From Solobacterium sp. (GTDB taxonomy: Bacteria; Bacillota_I; Bacilli_A; Erysipelotrichales; Erysipelotrichaceae), in assembly GCA_017941735.1 (NCBI GenBank), contig JAGAVW010000007.1, forward strand, positions 1 to 64,000: a stretch of 64,000 bases of DNA, given 5' to 3'. Below the pieces are notes generated by a model, which was not told where the DNA came from, ran no database searches, and saw only the letters and a program-made list of their open reading frames with translations. This document shows positions 25,634-34,255 of this stretch, one piece after another. The stretch's first letter is position 1; each line of letters begins with the position of its first letter. A program made the translations under genes and the position numbers.

Positions 25634-26059
25634 ATGTTTGTGAAAACGTTTCAAGAGTTAAGTAATGAAGAATTATATGAGATTTTAAAGATACGCTCTG
25701 CGGTTTTTGTGGTGGAACAGAATTGTGTCTATTTAGATATTGATGGGATTGATCCAAGAGCTATTCATATCTATGAAAAAGAAGATGGGGAAATCGTTGC
25801 GTATCTAAGAGTGTTTATTGCAGAAGAAGGGGTTGCACAAATAGGACGTGTCTTAACCATGAAACGAAGCCAAGGATATGGGAAAAAGGTACTTGAAGAA
25901 GGGGTGCGCTATGCCTTTGAAGAATTACATGTGAATACTATTTTTGTAGAAGCACAAGTATATGCCAAAGCTTTTTATGAAAAAGTCGGATTTGAGGTAT
26001 GCTCACAAGAGTTTTTAGAAGATGGCATCCCACATGTCAAAATGGAATTACGGAAATGA
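25634..26059 (+). CDS. GNAT N-acetyltransferase (ElaA-like)
   Basis: 141 residues. IRSAVFVVEQNCVYLDIDGID near 19-39 is typical of ElaA-like GNATs, and the acetyl-CoA loop is seen at IGRVLTMKRSQGYGKKVLEEG near 75. FYEKVGFEV near 116 is the C-terminal strand of the fold. It would acetylate a small molecule or protein N-terminus; the substrate is unknown. Its stop lies inside the terminator hairpin. Confidence 0.85.
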   Translation: MFVKTFQELSNEELYEILKIRSAVFVVEQNCVYLDIDGIDPRAIHIYEKEDGEIVAYLRVFIAEEGVAQIGRVLTMKRSQGYGKKVLEEGVRYAFEELHVNTIFVEAQVYAKAFYEKVGFEVCSQEFLEDGIPHVKMELRK

Positions 26060-26083
26060 GCAAACGCTCATTTTTGTTTTTTT
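26054..26083 (+). terminator. intrinsic terminator of the GNAT gene
   Basis: AAATGAGC, loop aaac, GCTCATTT, then TTGTTTTTTT. The GNAT stop codon is within the left arm. Confidence 0.85.
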
Positions 26084-26100
26084 AAACAAACGTATATAAT
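26072..26100 (+). promoter_or_regulatory. candidate promoter placed unusually close to a start codon
   Basis: TATAAT at 26095-26100 is only four bases from the ATG at 26105. A weak -35 TTTTGT lies 17 bases upstream at 26072-26077. No Shine-Dalgarno is visible, so transcription from here would give an almost leaderless mRNA. Confidence 0.4.
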
Positions 26101-26104
26101 CTAT

Positions 26105-27493
26105 ATGATGATTCGAAAAGGTCTAGTTGGAATCCTTGTGGGTTCTTTATGCATAACAGGAAGTATACTCACTCTTTACGCAGAAGAGGACTTTAGTAAT
26201 ACTTCTTATTGGAATAACTTATGCACGAATTCGAGTAGCTTATCCAAAGAAGAACAAGCAAGTTGCCAAGCCTATATTGCGCATATGAAAGAAACCAATT
26301 CTTCTTTACAACAAGAACTGGATTCGATTGATGCGAAAAAGGAAGAAATCAGTGGGAATATCAATGTGTATGCCTCACAGGTTAATACCTATAATACGCA
26401 GATTGCGAGCTTGAATGAGATGATTGATGATTTGAATATCCAAATCATAGCGACAGAAAAGCGTGTTGCGGAAATGGAAGCAACCATCAAAGCGAATCAA
26501 CAATTAATCGTTCAAAAAGAACACGATATTGAAGAGATACGGAAGCGTTTAGAAAACCGTATGGTACAACAACAAGAAACCATGCGATTAAACCAATTTA
26601 TTGATGTACTAATGGGCGCAAAGAGTTTCTCTGATTTCTTACGTATTATTAATGGAATTGAAGATATCACCGCAAGTGATCATGCCTTACAAGATGAACT
26701 CAATAAAAACATTCAAGAACTAGAAGAAATGAATGAAGCATTAAAAAAAGAGGAAGAAGAACTCTTAGAAGTACAGCGTCACTTAGATGGAGGGAAAGCA
26801 ACCCTCGCCAGCCAACAAACCCAATTACTCGCTTCTCGATATGAAGCGGAGCTCATTGTGAATACCTATAATCAACAACTCAAAGATCAAGATTCTGAAT
26901 TAAAACTTGGGAAAGATGCGATTGAAGCTAATCAAAGTACCATTGCGAATATTAATCAAAGCATTGAAGATTCCATTGAAACAATGAACGCAACCCCAAC
27001 GCCAGAACCAACGCCAACCCCGTCTTCAGAACCAACGGAAGTAACACCAAGTGCAGCGCCAGAAGAAAAACAAGAAGAAGAGGCAATTGCGGTTGTAACG
27101 CCAACGCCAGAACCAGAAGTAGAGGAAGCAGACCCCTATGGCACCCCAAAAACAGGGGACACAAGTGGCAATCCTTATTATGGGGGCTGGAGCAATTGTA
27201 CATGGGGTTGTTGGCAACTTGTTCATGATACGTTAGGTATTTCCTTACCGGGTTGGGGATGGTCGACCAATTGGATTAATGATGCAGCTGCATCCGGTTA
27301 TCCAACCGGGTCTGAACCACGAGCACCAAGTATTGCGGTATATGAAAACCATGTCGCGCTTGTTACGCAAGTAAATGGAGAACAGTGCTATATTCGCGAA
27401 GGCAACTATTTAGGGCATTACATGGAACGTTGGGTATCCATTTATGAACTTCCTTGGACGGGTCAAAAGTGTCTAGGTTATATCTATCTATAA
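26105..27493 (+). CDS. secreted coiled-coil CHAP-domain peptidoglycan hydrolase (PcsB-like)
   Basis: 462 residues. A signal peptide (about 1-26, ending LYAEE) is followed by a long coiled coil (about 50-290), a Thr/Pro/Glu-rich linker with TPTPEP repeats, and a C-terminal CHAP domain with Cys in NCTWGCWQ and His in YENHVALV. This is the layout of PcsB/CwlO-type hydrolases, which split stem peptides or cross-bridges during division and are activated by FtsEX through the coiled coil. The ATG at 26105 is needed for the signal peptide; a second ATG follows at once. Confidence 0.87.
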   Translation: MMIRKGLVGILVGSLCITGSILTLYAEEDFSNTSYWNNLCTNSSSLSKEEQASCQAYIAHMKETNSSLQQELDSIDAKKEEISGNINVYASQVNTYNTQIASLNEMIDDLNIQIIATEKRVAEMEATIKANQQLIVQKEHDIEEIRKRLENRMVQQQETMRLNQFIDVLMGAKSFSDFLRIINGIEDITASDHALQDELNKNIQELEEMNEALKKEEEELLEVQRHLDGGKATLASQQTQLLASRYEAELIVNTYNQQLKDQDSELKLGKDAIEANQSTIANINQSIEDSIETMNATPTPEPTPTPSSEPTEVTPSAAPEEKQEEEAIAVVTPTPEPEVEEADPYGTPKTGDTSGNPYYGGWSNCTWGCWQLVHDTLGISLPGWGWSTNWINDAAASGYPTGSEPRAPSIAVYENHVALVTQVNGEQCYIREGNYLGHYMERWVSIYELPWTGQKCLGYIYL

Positions 27494-27497
27494 CATG

Positions 27498-27526
27498 AAA
27501 AGCTCTTATAACGATAAGAGCTTTTT
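27498..27526. terminator. bidirectional terminator
   Basis: AAAAGCTCTTAT, loop aacg, ATAAGAGCTTTTT: a 12-bp perfect stem between the CHAP gene and the convergent kinase-like gene, overlapping the latter's last codons. Confidence 0.9.
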
Positions 27527-28402
27527 CATAAGATTAAGTGAGGCCTGGTAATACATTCCACCAAAGATATTTAAGTGATTTACGGTGTGATAGAGATTAT
27601 AAATATCACGCCGTATTTCATATCCTTCTTCTTGGGGGATGATTTCATAATAGGCTTGATAGAATTGGCGAGGATAACCGCCATAAAGTTCTGTCATTGC
27701 AAGTTCTGCTTCATAATGCCCCACATAAGATCCAGGATCAATCAACCACACCTTATCATCACTTCCAACAATGGTATTCCCAATCCACAAATCCCCATGT
27801 AAAAGGGAAGGGAAGGAGGGCTCAATTAGAAAAGACTTTGCCTTTTCTAAATAAGCAACAATCTCTTCCTTTTCTTCCTTCGTAAAGTATGAATCAGCCC
27901 ATTTGAATTGTGGCATTAATCGTTCTTCAATATAAAATTCAATCCAAGAATCATGAGGGGTATTGATTTGTGGCATGGAGCCAATAAAGTTATTTTCTAA
28001 AAAACCATATGTCCCACCAGTAATGGCGTGGCTTGTATTTGCGCGATGCATTTGCGCAAGTTCATGACCAAAGGTTTTCCAATCATATTCCTTTGAAGAA
28101 GATAAATATTCAAGAAGAATAAAAGCCATATGGTCTTTCGCATCAATTCCATACCCATAGACTTGTGGCACACCAATGGTATGTGTATCTCTTAAAGTAT
28201 CCAAGCTTGTGACTTCTGTTTGAAAGAAAGGAAGGGTATCAAAATCATTGAACTTTAAAAATACAACTTGTCCATTTGATAAAGTAAGTTTGCGTGCTTT
28301 GTTGATTGCACCCCCAGACACAGTTTGGCTTGAAACAATATTTGCATCGTTAAAAAGTGTTTTTAGGGCTTCTTCTAGGGATTCAAAATAAGGTGTTTTC
28401 AT
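27506..28402 (-). CDS. fructosamine kinase-family protein
   Basis: 298 residues from the ATG at 28402; an upstream ATG (28417) and TTG (28432) have no better ribosome site. Kinase-like fold: GGAINKARKL near 30, LKFNDFD near 49, the catalytic HGDLWIGN near 187 and metal-binding DPGSYVGHYEAELAMTELYGG near 206-226, the hallmark of fructosamine-3-kinase relatives. These phosphorylate glycated amines for deglycation. It could also act on another ketosamine. The start codon lies within a perfect inverted repeat (28400-28418). Confidence 0.87.
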   Translation of the reverse strand: MKTPYFESLEEALKTLFNDANIVSSQTVSGGAINKARKLTLSNGQVVFLKFNDFDTLPFFQTEVTSLDTLRDTHTIGVPQVYGYGIDAKDHMAFILLEYLSSSKEYDWKTFGHELAQMHRANTSHAITGGTYGFLENNFIGSMPQINTPHDSWIEFYIEERLMPQFKWADSYFTKEEKEEIVAYLEKAKSFLIEPSFPSLLHGDLWIGNTIVGSDDKVWLIDPGSYVGHYEAELAMTELYGGYPRQFYQAYYEIIPQEEGYEIRRDIYNLYHTVNHLNIFGGMYYQASLNLMKKLLSL

Positions 28403-28418
28403 GTACTCATTGTACATG

Positions 28419-28468
28419 AAAAAAAGACACAAGGGGTTAGAAAGGGGATTTTCACATTCGTGTCTTTT
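28419..28468 (-). terminator. terminator of the small DUF6132-like gene
   Basis: Read on the minus strand, AAAAGACAC (28468 side) pairs with GTGTCTTTT (28430 side) across a 29-base loop and runs into a T-run ending at 28419. It separates the small membrane-protein gene from the kinase-like gene on the same strand. Confidence 0.6.
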
Positions 28469-28481
28469 ATTTCAAAGATGA

Positions 28482-28697
28482 TTATTTTTCTTTTGTGGAA
28501 TTGGTTTTGCAGGCATTGCTACAGCAACATCCGTTTCCTGACAATAGGAATCCTACAAATCCCATGTAAAGCATAGAATTGAAAGGATTTGAAGCAATTC
28601 GACAATTACCAGAAGCACACCCAACAAACTTGTAATATAAGAATCCAACGAGAGAACCAACTCCAATGTAGAGTAAGGTTTTATAAAGTGATTTCAT
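28482..28697 (-). CDS. small cysteine-rich membrane protein (DUF6132-like)
   Basis: 71 residues with two hydrophobic segments (about 6-25 and 41-55). GCASGNCRIASNP near 26-38 is the pattern of the DUF6132 family, and a cysteine cluster NGCCCSNAC follows near 55. Such proteins often accompany rhodanese-like or thioredoxin genes, none of which is adjacent here. Metal or thiol chemistry at the membrane is inferred. Ribosome site GGAGCG. Confidence 0.6.
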   Translation of the reverse strand: MKSLYKTLLYIGVGSLVGFLYYKFVGCASGNCRIASNPFNSMLYMGFVGFLLSGNGCCCSNACKTNSTKEK

Positions 28698-28789
28698 ATT
28701 CGCTCCTCATCTTTGTAAGCTTAGTATACTAAGGGGAAAGTATTGCTTCTGTGACTTGGTCACAATATGATAAATATAGGGAGAATGTA

Positions 28790-28987
28790 ATGGGCATTTT
28801 AGATCAATTATTAGGACGTGATTCTACTTTTGAAAAAAAGGTGAGATGTAGTCGATGTCATCGCGTAATCAAAAGTAATGAATCTACCTATGAACGCTTT
28901 GGACAAATCTATTGCAAAGAGTGTGCAGAGGAAGAAGACTTTTGGGATGAACTCGATTTTTTAGAAGATATTGATGAGGATTGGTAA
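28790..28987 (+). CDS. small LIM-like zinc-ribbon protein
   Basis: 65 residues from the ATG at 28790 (AGGGAGAAT upstream). A CxxC (CSRC, residues 19-22) and a second CKEC near 42-45 with RVIKSNESTYERFGQIY between them look like one treble-clef/LIM zinc finger, followed by a strongly acidic tail (EEEDFWDELDFLEDIDEDW). Partner unknown. It lies alone between the DUF6132-like gene and a terminator. Confidence 0.6.
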   Translation: MGILDQLLGRDSTFEKKVRCSRCHRVIKSNESTYERFGQIYCKECAEEEDFWDELDFLEDIDEDW

Positions 28988-28995
28988 ACAGGAAG

Positions 28996-29024
28996 AAACG
29001 TCTTAATAACTAGGGCGTTTTTTT
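28996..29024 (+). terminator. terminator after the zinc-ribbon gene
   Basis: AAACGTC (28996-29002) pairs with GGCGTTT (29014-29020, one G-T pair) and is followed by a T-run. Confidence 0.65.
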
Positions 29025-29089
29025 ATTTATTGTCGATTGACTGTCCCATACGGAACACTTCTAGAATCAAAATAGTAGGAGAAATCATT

Positions 29090-30535
29090 ATGAAAAAAAT
29101 GAAGATTATGTTGAGTGTAGTCATTGTGCTCATTTTATTTGGATGTGGAAAAAAAGAAAGTTCAGAACCAATTAGTTTAGTCGGTAATTGGATGGAGGAA
29201 GAAAAAAGCAATTATCATTTTGCTTTGATATCTGAAGAGGCCATGGAGATTTATCAAGTGGCTGGAGATGATGTTTCTTTATACTGGGCAGGAAGTGTGC
29301 AATCACTAGAGAATAAAAAAGAACCAATCACATGGGTTTCCAAACGGGACGCACTTAAAATGCAAAACAGTTTATTTGCATCGGGTTTAGAAGAAAAAGA
29401 ATTTACATATGAGAATAATACGATTAGTTATACCAGTTCTATTATGGGGATTGAAACAAAACGGGAATTAAAACGCACGGAGAAAGAATTGCCAAAAATG
29501 GAAATGAAATCTTCAACAACAGTCGTACAAGAAGAGCTAAAACAACCAGAAGTATTAGAAATTGGTGGAGGTCTTACGAAAAATGGAGATTATTTTATGT
29601 ACGGAGGAATTCTATATAATCCCAATGAGAAAGCGACGATTAAATATGCAAATTACGACATTACGCTAACCGATTCAGAAGGTAATATCGTAGGAGTTGA
29701 AAGTGGTATTACTACTGAAATTGGACCTAAAGAACAAAAGGTAATCACTGGACAAATCAGTTGTGGTAGCAGTCAACTATCTAACATCGAATTAAAAGCA
29801 ACTGTCAGTAGAGATAATTTTATAAGCAATTCGGAATGTATTCCAAGCACTATGTTCTATTTTCAGCAACCTAGTATATTAGAAAACTATTATACCGAAA
29901 TTGTAGGGAAACTCATTAATAATTCACAAATAGAAACCGCATCTGTAAAGATAGAAGTATTATGCCGAAAAGAAGGTAAAATTGTGTATTCCGATATGAC
30001 ATTTTTAGATCATGTGATGCCTGGAGAAAATGTATTTAAAGTATCCACTAATTTATCAGATATAGATTTTGATGCGATTGAATTATATGCATATGATCAT
30101 TCTTCGTATTCTCATATTAAGCATCCAGAATATACACCACAAACCGGTTTAATAAATCAAAATGTTATCGAGTATAAAAAGGCTACTTTCAATGAAGAAG
30201 GTAATAGCGCGACTGCATCAATTGATAACACAGAAGAAAAGACCAAAGAAGAAAGCGAGCCGAGCACAGTTGAAGTTCAAGATGATTTTGAGTCATTCAA
30301 AAAAGTAATGGATGAATATGAAAGCTTCTTTGATTCATATATTGAATTTCTAAAGACCTATGATTCTTCCAATCCAAGTGCGCTATTGAAGTACATGGAA
30401 GTATTACAAAAATATCAATCAACAATGAAGGCGTTAGAAGATTTGAAGAATAAAGAGATGACGCCTGAAGAAGCAGAATATTATACGCAAACAATGTTGC
30501 GAATTAATCAAAAGCTTTCAGAAGTGGCGTTTTAG
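29090..30535 (+). CDS. lipoprotein of unknown function
   Basis: 481 residues from the ATG at 29090 (AGGAGAAATC upstream; the earlier in-frame start lacks a signal). The signal peptide ends LFGCGKK, a lipobox with Cys near 20. Then come a lipocalin-like or DUF5640-like strand region (VGNWMEEEKSNYHFALI), a central beta domain resembling FxLYD (about 165-360, with GGILYNPNEKATIKYANYDIT), a Ser/Glu-rich linker and a C-terminal helical segment with MDEYESFFDSYIEFLK near 420, which resembles a family found in other firmicute lipoproteins. No function can be given. Confidence 0.75.
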   Translation: MKKMKIMLSVVIVLILFGCGKKESSEPISLVGNWMEEEKSNYHFALISEEAMEIYQVAGDDVSLYWAGSVQSLENKKEPITWVSKRDALKMQNSLFASGLEEKEFTYENNTISYTSSIMGIETKRELKRTEKELPKMEMKSSTTVVQEELKQPEVLEIGGGLTKNGDYFMYGGILYNPNEKATIKYANYDITLTDSEGNIVGVESGITTEIGPKEQKVITGQISCGSSQLSNIELKATVSRDNFISNSECIPSTMFYFQQPSILENYYTEIVGKLINNSQIETASVKIEVLCRKEGKIVYSDMTFLDHVMPGENVFKVSTNLSDIDFDAIELYAYDHSSYSHIKHPEYTPQTGLINQNVIEYKKATFNEEGNSATASIDNTEEKTKEESEPSTVEVQDDFESFKKVMDEYESFFDSYIEFLKTYDSSNPSALLKYMEVLQKYQSTMKALEDLKNKEMTPEEAEYYTQTMLRINQKLSEVAF

Positions 30536-30561
30536 GAAACGATTTCAATTCGCGTGAAATT

Positions 30562-30584
30562 CGTGCCTCCTAATAGGAGGTACG
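30562..30584 (+). promoter_or_regulatory. hairpin sequestering the MerR-gene ribosome site (or MerR operator)
   Basis: CGTGCCTCCT (30562-30571), loop aat, AGGAGGTACG (30575-30584): a 10-bp stem with one G-T pair whose right arm is the complete Shine-Dalgarno of the gene that starts at 30588. As RNA it would hide the ribosome site; as DNA it is a near-palindrome that could be an operator. Confidence 0.6.
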
Positions 30585-30587
30585 TAA

Positions 30588-31016
30588 ATGAATACGTTTG
30601 AAATTGACTGTTCCACAGGGAACGGACTTACAGTAGGCTTGGAAAACAAGTCATCCATGAAAACAGTGAAAGAGGTATGTGCTCTAACGGGTATCACGAG
30701 AAAAACACTATTCTATTACGACAAAATTGGTTTACTGAAACCAACTGCACGGATAGGATCACAAAAAGAAAAACGATACAACGAAGAAGCGTTTAGAAAG
30801 CTCATATTAATACGCATCTATCGCAAAGCAGGTTTTGAAATTGAGGACATACGGGGCTTATTAGAAGGAAAAGAAGTATTACAAGAAACCATCGATAAAG
30901 CTATTAAGAAAAGAGAAGAAATGGAAAAACAACTCCAATTTGCGAAAACGGTGGCCAAGAAGAAAATTGACCATCTTGATGTGGAGGCCTTACTGAAACT
31001 GTTAAAAGAAGATTGA
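30588..31016 (+). CDS. MerR-family transcriptional regulator
   Basis: 142 residues. About 23 unusual N-terminal residues are followed by the MerR winged helix MKTVKEVCALTGITRKTLFYYDKIGLLKPTAR and a coiled-coil dimerisation helix ending in LDVEALLKLLKED. No effector domain and no cysteine triad, so a small-ligand or stand-alone regulator. The start at 30588 is chosen for AGGAGG; an ATG at 30657 would give only the core domain. The ribosome site lies in a hairpin. Target unknown; the flanking lipoprotein or helicase are candidates. Confidence 0.8.
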   Translation: MNTFEIDCSTGNGLTVGLENKSSMKTVKEVCALTGITRKTLFYYDKIGLLKPTARIGSQKEKRYNEEAFRKLILIRIYRKAGFEIEDIRGLLEGKEVLQETIDKAIKKREEMEKQLQFAKTVAKKKIDHLDVEALLKLLKED

Positions 31017-31049
31017 ACAGGATGCCGAATTCGGCATCTTGTTCTTTTT
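31016..31049 (+). terminator. terminator of the MerR gene
   Basis: AACAgGATGCCG, loop aatt, CGGCATCtTGTT, then CTTTTT: a long stem with one internal mismatch. Confidence 0.9.
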
Positions 31050-31083
31050 GGATGGTATACTTTAAACAAAGAGGATAACGCAA

Positions 31084-32946
31084 ATGATTATCTACAACGG
31101 GACAAAATTGAGTTTTACAGAATCTGTCATTGACCAAAGAATTGCGGATATTTTAAATGAAGCCGTATATGAGAAAATGCATCGTCATACTTCCCAAAGT
31201 GAATTAGAATCTTGGAAGAATTCGATGAATTATATGCAGATGGTATTAAGTGATACAGAGATACCAGAAGATGCAGGTGTCGCAATAGAATATAACATTC
31301 CACAAACATCCAAACGTGTGGATTTCATCATTTCTGGCTTTAACCAAGCTGAAAAAGAAAATGTTGTGATTGTTGAATTAAAACAATGGACCAATTTAGA
31401 AGCAATAGCAGGCATGGATGGTTTAGTAGAAACATTTACCGGACACGCAAAACGACAAGTCGTCCATCCTTCCTATCAAGCCTGGTCTTATGCATCCCTC
31501 ATTAAGGATTACAATGATTCCGTTCAAAAAGATGCGATTACATTATCTCCTTGTGCTTATCTTCATAATTATGAAGTTAAAGAAGAAGATCCTTTATATG
31601 CCTCACAATATGAAACCTATTTGGAAGAAGCACCTGCTTTTACGAAACATGATATGCGCAAGTTACGAGAGTTTATCAAAAAGTATATTGTGATTGGGGA
31701 TAATGGACATACCATTTATAAAATTGATAATGGAAAAATTAAACCATCAAAAAGCTTACAAGATGCGATCGCAAGTATGGTCAAAGGCAACGAAGAATTC
31801 ATCATGGTGGATGATCAAAAGGTGGTATATGAGCGCATTAAAGAAGTATCGAATCAATGTAAGCGTGATGATAAAAAACGTGTAGTCATAGTTAAAGGAG
31901 GCCCTGGTACTGGTAAAACCGTTGTGGCGATTAACCTATTAGCTAAACTCACAAACGAAGGTCAATTTGTACAATATGCCTCAAAGAATAGTGCACCACG
32001 CAGTGTATATTTGAAGAAACTAAAAGGGGTCATAAAGAAGAGTAGTGTGGATAATCTCTTTAAAGGAACCGGTTCTTATATTGATGTGCCAAGAAGTGCG
32101 ATGGATACGGTACTTGTGGATGAAGCTCATCGACTCAACGCAAAATCGGGCATGTTTCAAAATCTAGGTGAGAATCAAATTAAAGAAATTATCCATGCGA
32201 GTAAGTGTTCGGTTTTCTTCATCGATGAAGAACAACGTGTTACGTTAAAAGATATTGGTAGTATCGAAGAAATCAAACACTGGGCAAACAAAGAACACGC
32301 TGAAGTAATTGAAGAAGAACTACTATCCCAATTCCGTTGTAATGGGTCAGATGGGTATCTTGCGTGGATAGATCACACATTAGAAATACGAGATACCGCA
32401 AACTTCACCATGGCGCAGATGGATTATGATATTCAGGTTTTAGATACACCAGAAGAATTACGAGATAAGATTTTCATGCGCAACAAAGAGCGCAATAAAG
32501 CGCGTCTGTTAGCAGGGTATTGTTGGGATTGGATTACAGAAGGAAAGAATAATCCTAATATTTATGATATCCAAATTGGAGATTTTAAAATGAGCTGGAA
32601 TCTAGGTAATACCTCAACATGGGCCATTGATGAAGAATCCGTCAATGAAATTGGCTGTATTCATACATGCCAAGGATTAGAGTTTGATTATGTAGGAGTC
32701 ATTATTGGCGAAGACTTAATTTATCGAGATGGGAATGTTTTGACCGATGTCACCAAACGTGCTAGTACAGACCAATCTATTAAAGGAATTAAAAAGATGA
32801 TGAAAGAGAATCCCGAGCATGCTAAAAAAGTTGCGGATGAACTCATCAAAAATACCTATCGTACACTTATGACACGGGGTATGAAGGGCTGTTATGTGTA
32901 TTGTTGTGATAAGGAGCTTTCAAATTATTTAAAGAAATGTTTATAA
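31084..32946 (+). CDS. DUF2075 nuclease-helicase fusion
   Basis: 620 residues. The N-terminal part has a PD-(D/E)xK-like signature: RVDFIISG with Asp80, then VIVELKQW with Glu98 and Lys100. The DUF2075 (COG3410) superfamily-1-like helicase follows: Walker A GGPGTGKT near 273, Walker B LVDEAHRL near 343, ELLSQFRCNGSDGYLAWID near 414 and IHTCQGLEFDYVGVIIGED near 523 (motif V-like). It would bind and probably cut or remodel nucleic acid using ATP. Such solitary nuclease-helicases are common among accessory and defence genes. No methylase or specificity partner is adjacent. Confidence 0.82.
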   Translation: MIIYNGTKLSFTESVIDQRIADILNEAVYEKMHRHTSQSELESWKNSMNYMQMVLSDTEIPEDAGVAIEYNIPQTSKRVDFIISGFNQAEKENVVIVELKQWTNLEAIAGMDGLVETFTGHAKRQVVHPSYQAWSYASLIKDYNDSVQKDAITLSPCAYLHNYEVKEEDPLYASQYETYLEEAPAFTKHDMRKLREFIKKYIVIGDNGHTIYKIDNGKIKPSKSLQDAIASMVKGNEEFIMVDDQKVVYERIKEVSNQCKRDDKKRVVIVKGGPGTGKTVVAINLLAKLTNEGQFVQYASKNSAPRSVYLKKLKGVIKKSSVDNLFKGTGSYIDVPRSAMDTVLVDEAHRLNAKSGMFQNLGENQIKEIIHASKCSVFFIDEEQRVTLKDIGSIEEIKHWANKEHAEVIEEELLSQFRCNGSDGYLAWIDHTLEIRDTANFTMAQMDYDIQVLDTPEELRDKIFMRNKERNKARLLAGYCWDWITEGKNNPNIYDIQIGDFKMSWNLGNTSTWAIDEESVNEIGCIHTCQGLEFDYVGVIIGEDLIYRDGNVLTDVTKRASTDQSIKGIKKMMKENPEHAKKVADELIKNTYRTLMTRGMKGCYVYCCDKELSNYLKKCL

Positions 32947-32956
32947 TATACGATTG

Positions 32957-34129
32957 CTATTCTACTTTTGCAAAGTCAGACCAATTTTTCCAACCAATAT
33001 AATCAATATTATTAATGGTGACATTTAAATCACCAAGATAAAACACAGCACCATGGGTATTATTTCCTCGGTTTTCAATATATTTTCTAATATTTTTAGA
33101 TAATTTCTTTTCGCTATCTGAATCGGATTTCACCTCAATAGCGAACGTTTTTTTCCAATCAGCAATTGTATCTATTTCAAAACCATTCACATCTCTATAA
33201 TAGGTAAGATTACTACGTCTACCTTGATTTGTTCGATTCTTAATTAATTCTCCTACTGCCATCGTTTCAATTACAGCACCTTTTTTTTCGCTAAGTATTA
33301 AATCGGCTTGTTCGTTTAGTCGCAATAAATAACATAGTAATCCGACATCCAAAAAATATAATTTTGGAGTTTTAACTAAACTTTTTCCAATATTGAATGT
33401 ATCTGGCTGTAATAAATGAATAATATAACTTGCTTCAAGAAGCGAAAGCCAAGCCTTTACCGTTGTTGCAGATATACCTATCATTCTAGAAATGCTTTCC
33501 ATATTTACCATTTGACCACTAAATAAAGCACAAATTTGAATAAACTTTTTGAATGTATGTAAATTAGTATGATTTATTTCTTCTGAAATGTCTCGCTCTA
33601 GATAAGTTTCTATGTAATTCTCAAACCAATCATCAGAAAGATAGTGTTTATGTTCATCATAAAGAGGAGGGTAGAAACCTTGGATTGCTTGTTGATAAGC
33701 ATTTTCTTTGAGACAGTTATTTGATTTTAACTCATTAATTGTAAAAGGTAATAATTCAATATTACCAATGCGCCCTGCTAACGATTCTTTGATTGAGTCT
33801 TTTAAACGAAACTGACTCAATCCTGTTAGTATGAAAGAACCTTCTTTCATATGCCTGTTGTCCACACTATATTTAATCGCATCAAATAGTTCAGGGATTT
33901 TTTGTGCTTCATCTATGACAGCTCCATCTGGGTATGCAAGTAAAAAATCGTATGGATTTGCTTTTGCAATTGCACGAATACGAGCATCATCAAAAGTAAC
34001 ATAAGGTTTATTGGGAAATAAGTTTTTAACCAAAACAGTTTTTCCAGATTGTCTTGGTCCTGTTATACCAATAACAGGAAATTGTTTTGCTAATCGCATT
34101 ACTGCTTTAGATGCTTCTCTTTGTATCAT
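32957..34129 (-). CDS. AAA_14/DUF4143 ATPase with C-terminal nuclease-like domain
   Basis: 390 residues from the ATG at 34129 (GGTGGTGA upstream; the longer frame to 34261 lacks a ribosome site). Walker A GPRQSGKT near 24 and Walker B GAVIDEAQ near 68, then the sensor FILTGLSQF near 99, a winged helix (MVNMESISRMIGISATTVKAWLSLL) and the DUF4143 C-terminus with EIDTIADWKKTFAIEVKS, whose D..E-x-K pattern resembles a PD-(D/E)xK site. The family is widespread in prokaryotes with unclear function. It converges on the DUF2075 gene. The AT-rich codon use differs from the core genes around it. Confidence 0.85.
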   Translation of the reverse strand: MIQREASKAVMRLAKQFPVIGITGPRQSGKTVLVKNLFPNKPYVTFDDARIRAIAKANPYDFLLAYPDGAVIDEAQKIPELFDAIKYSVDNRHMKEGSFILTGLSQFRLKDSIKESLAGRIGNIELLPFTINELKSNNCLKENAYQQAIQGFYPPLYDEHKHYLSDDWFENYIETYLERDISEEINHTNLHTFKKFIQICALFSGQMVNMESISRMIGISATTVKAWLSLLEASYIIHLLQPDTFNIGKSLVKTPKLYFLDVGLLCYLLRLNEQADLILSEKKGAVIETMAVGELIKNRTNQGRRSNLTYYRDVNGFEIDTIADWKKTFAIEVKSDSDSEKKLSKNIRKYIENRGNNTHGAVFYLGDLNVTINNIDYIGWKNWSDFAKVE

Positions 34130-34255
34130 TGTTATCACCACCAATAAATTACCATAATTCCAAAGTATATAATGCCAGAAATCCAAAGTTTTATATACAG
34201 GAAATCCCAAGTTTTGTGTATCAATAAGAGAATCTTTAAGATTCCACTCTTTCGA

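Noticed and set aside
25640-25660. TGAAAACGTTTCA looked like a cre site
   Set aside because: One base too short for the cre spacing, and it lies inside the coding start of the GNAT gene.
26952-27226. Reverse-strand frames over the CHAP-protein linker
   Set aside because: Artefact of the Pro/Thr/Glu repeat; the sense frame is continuous with the CHAP domain.
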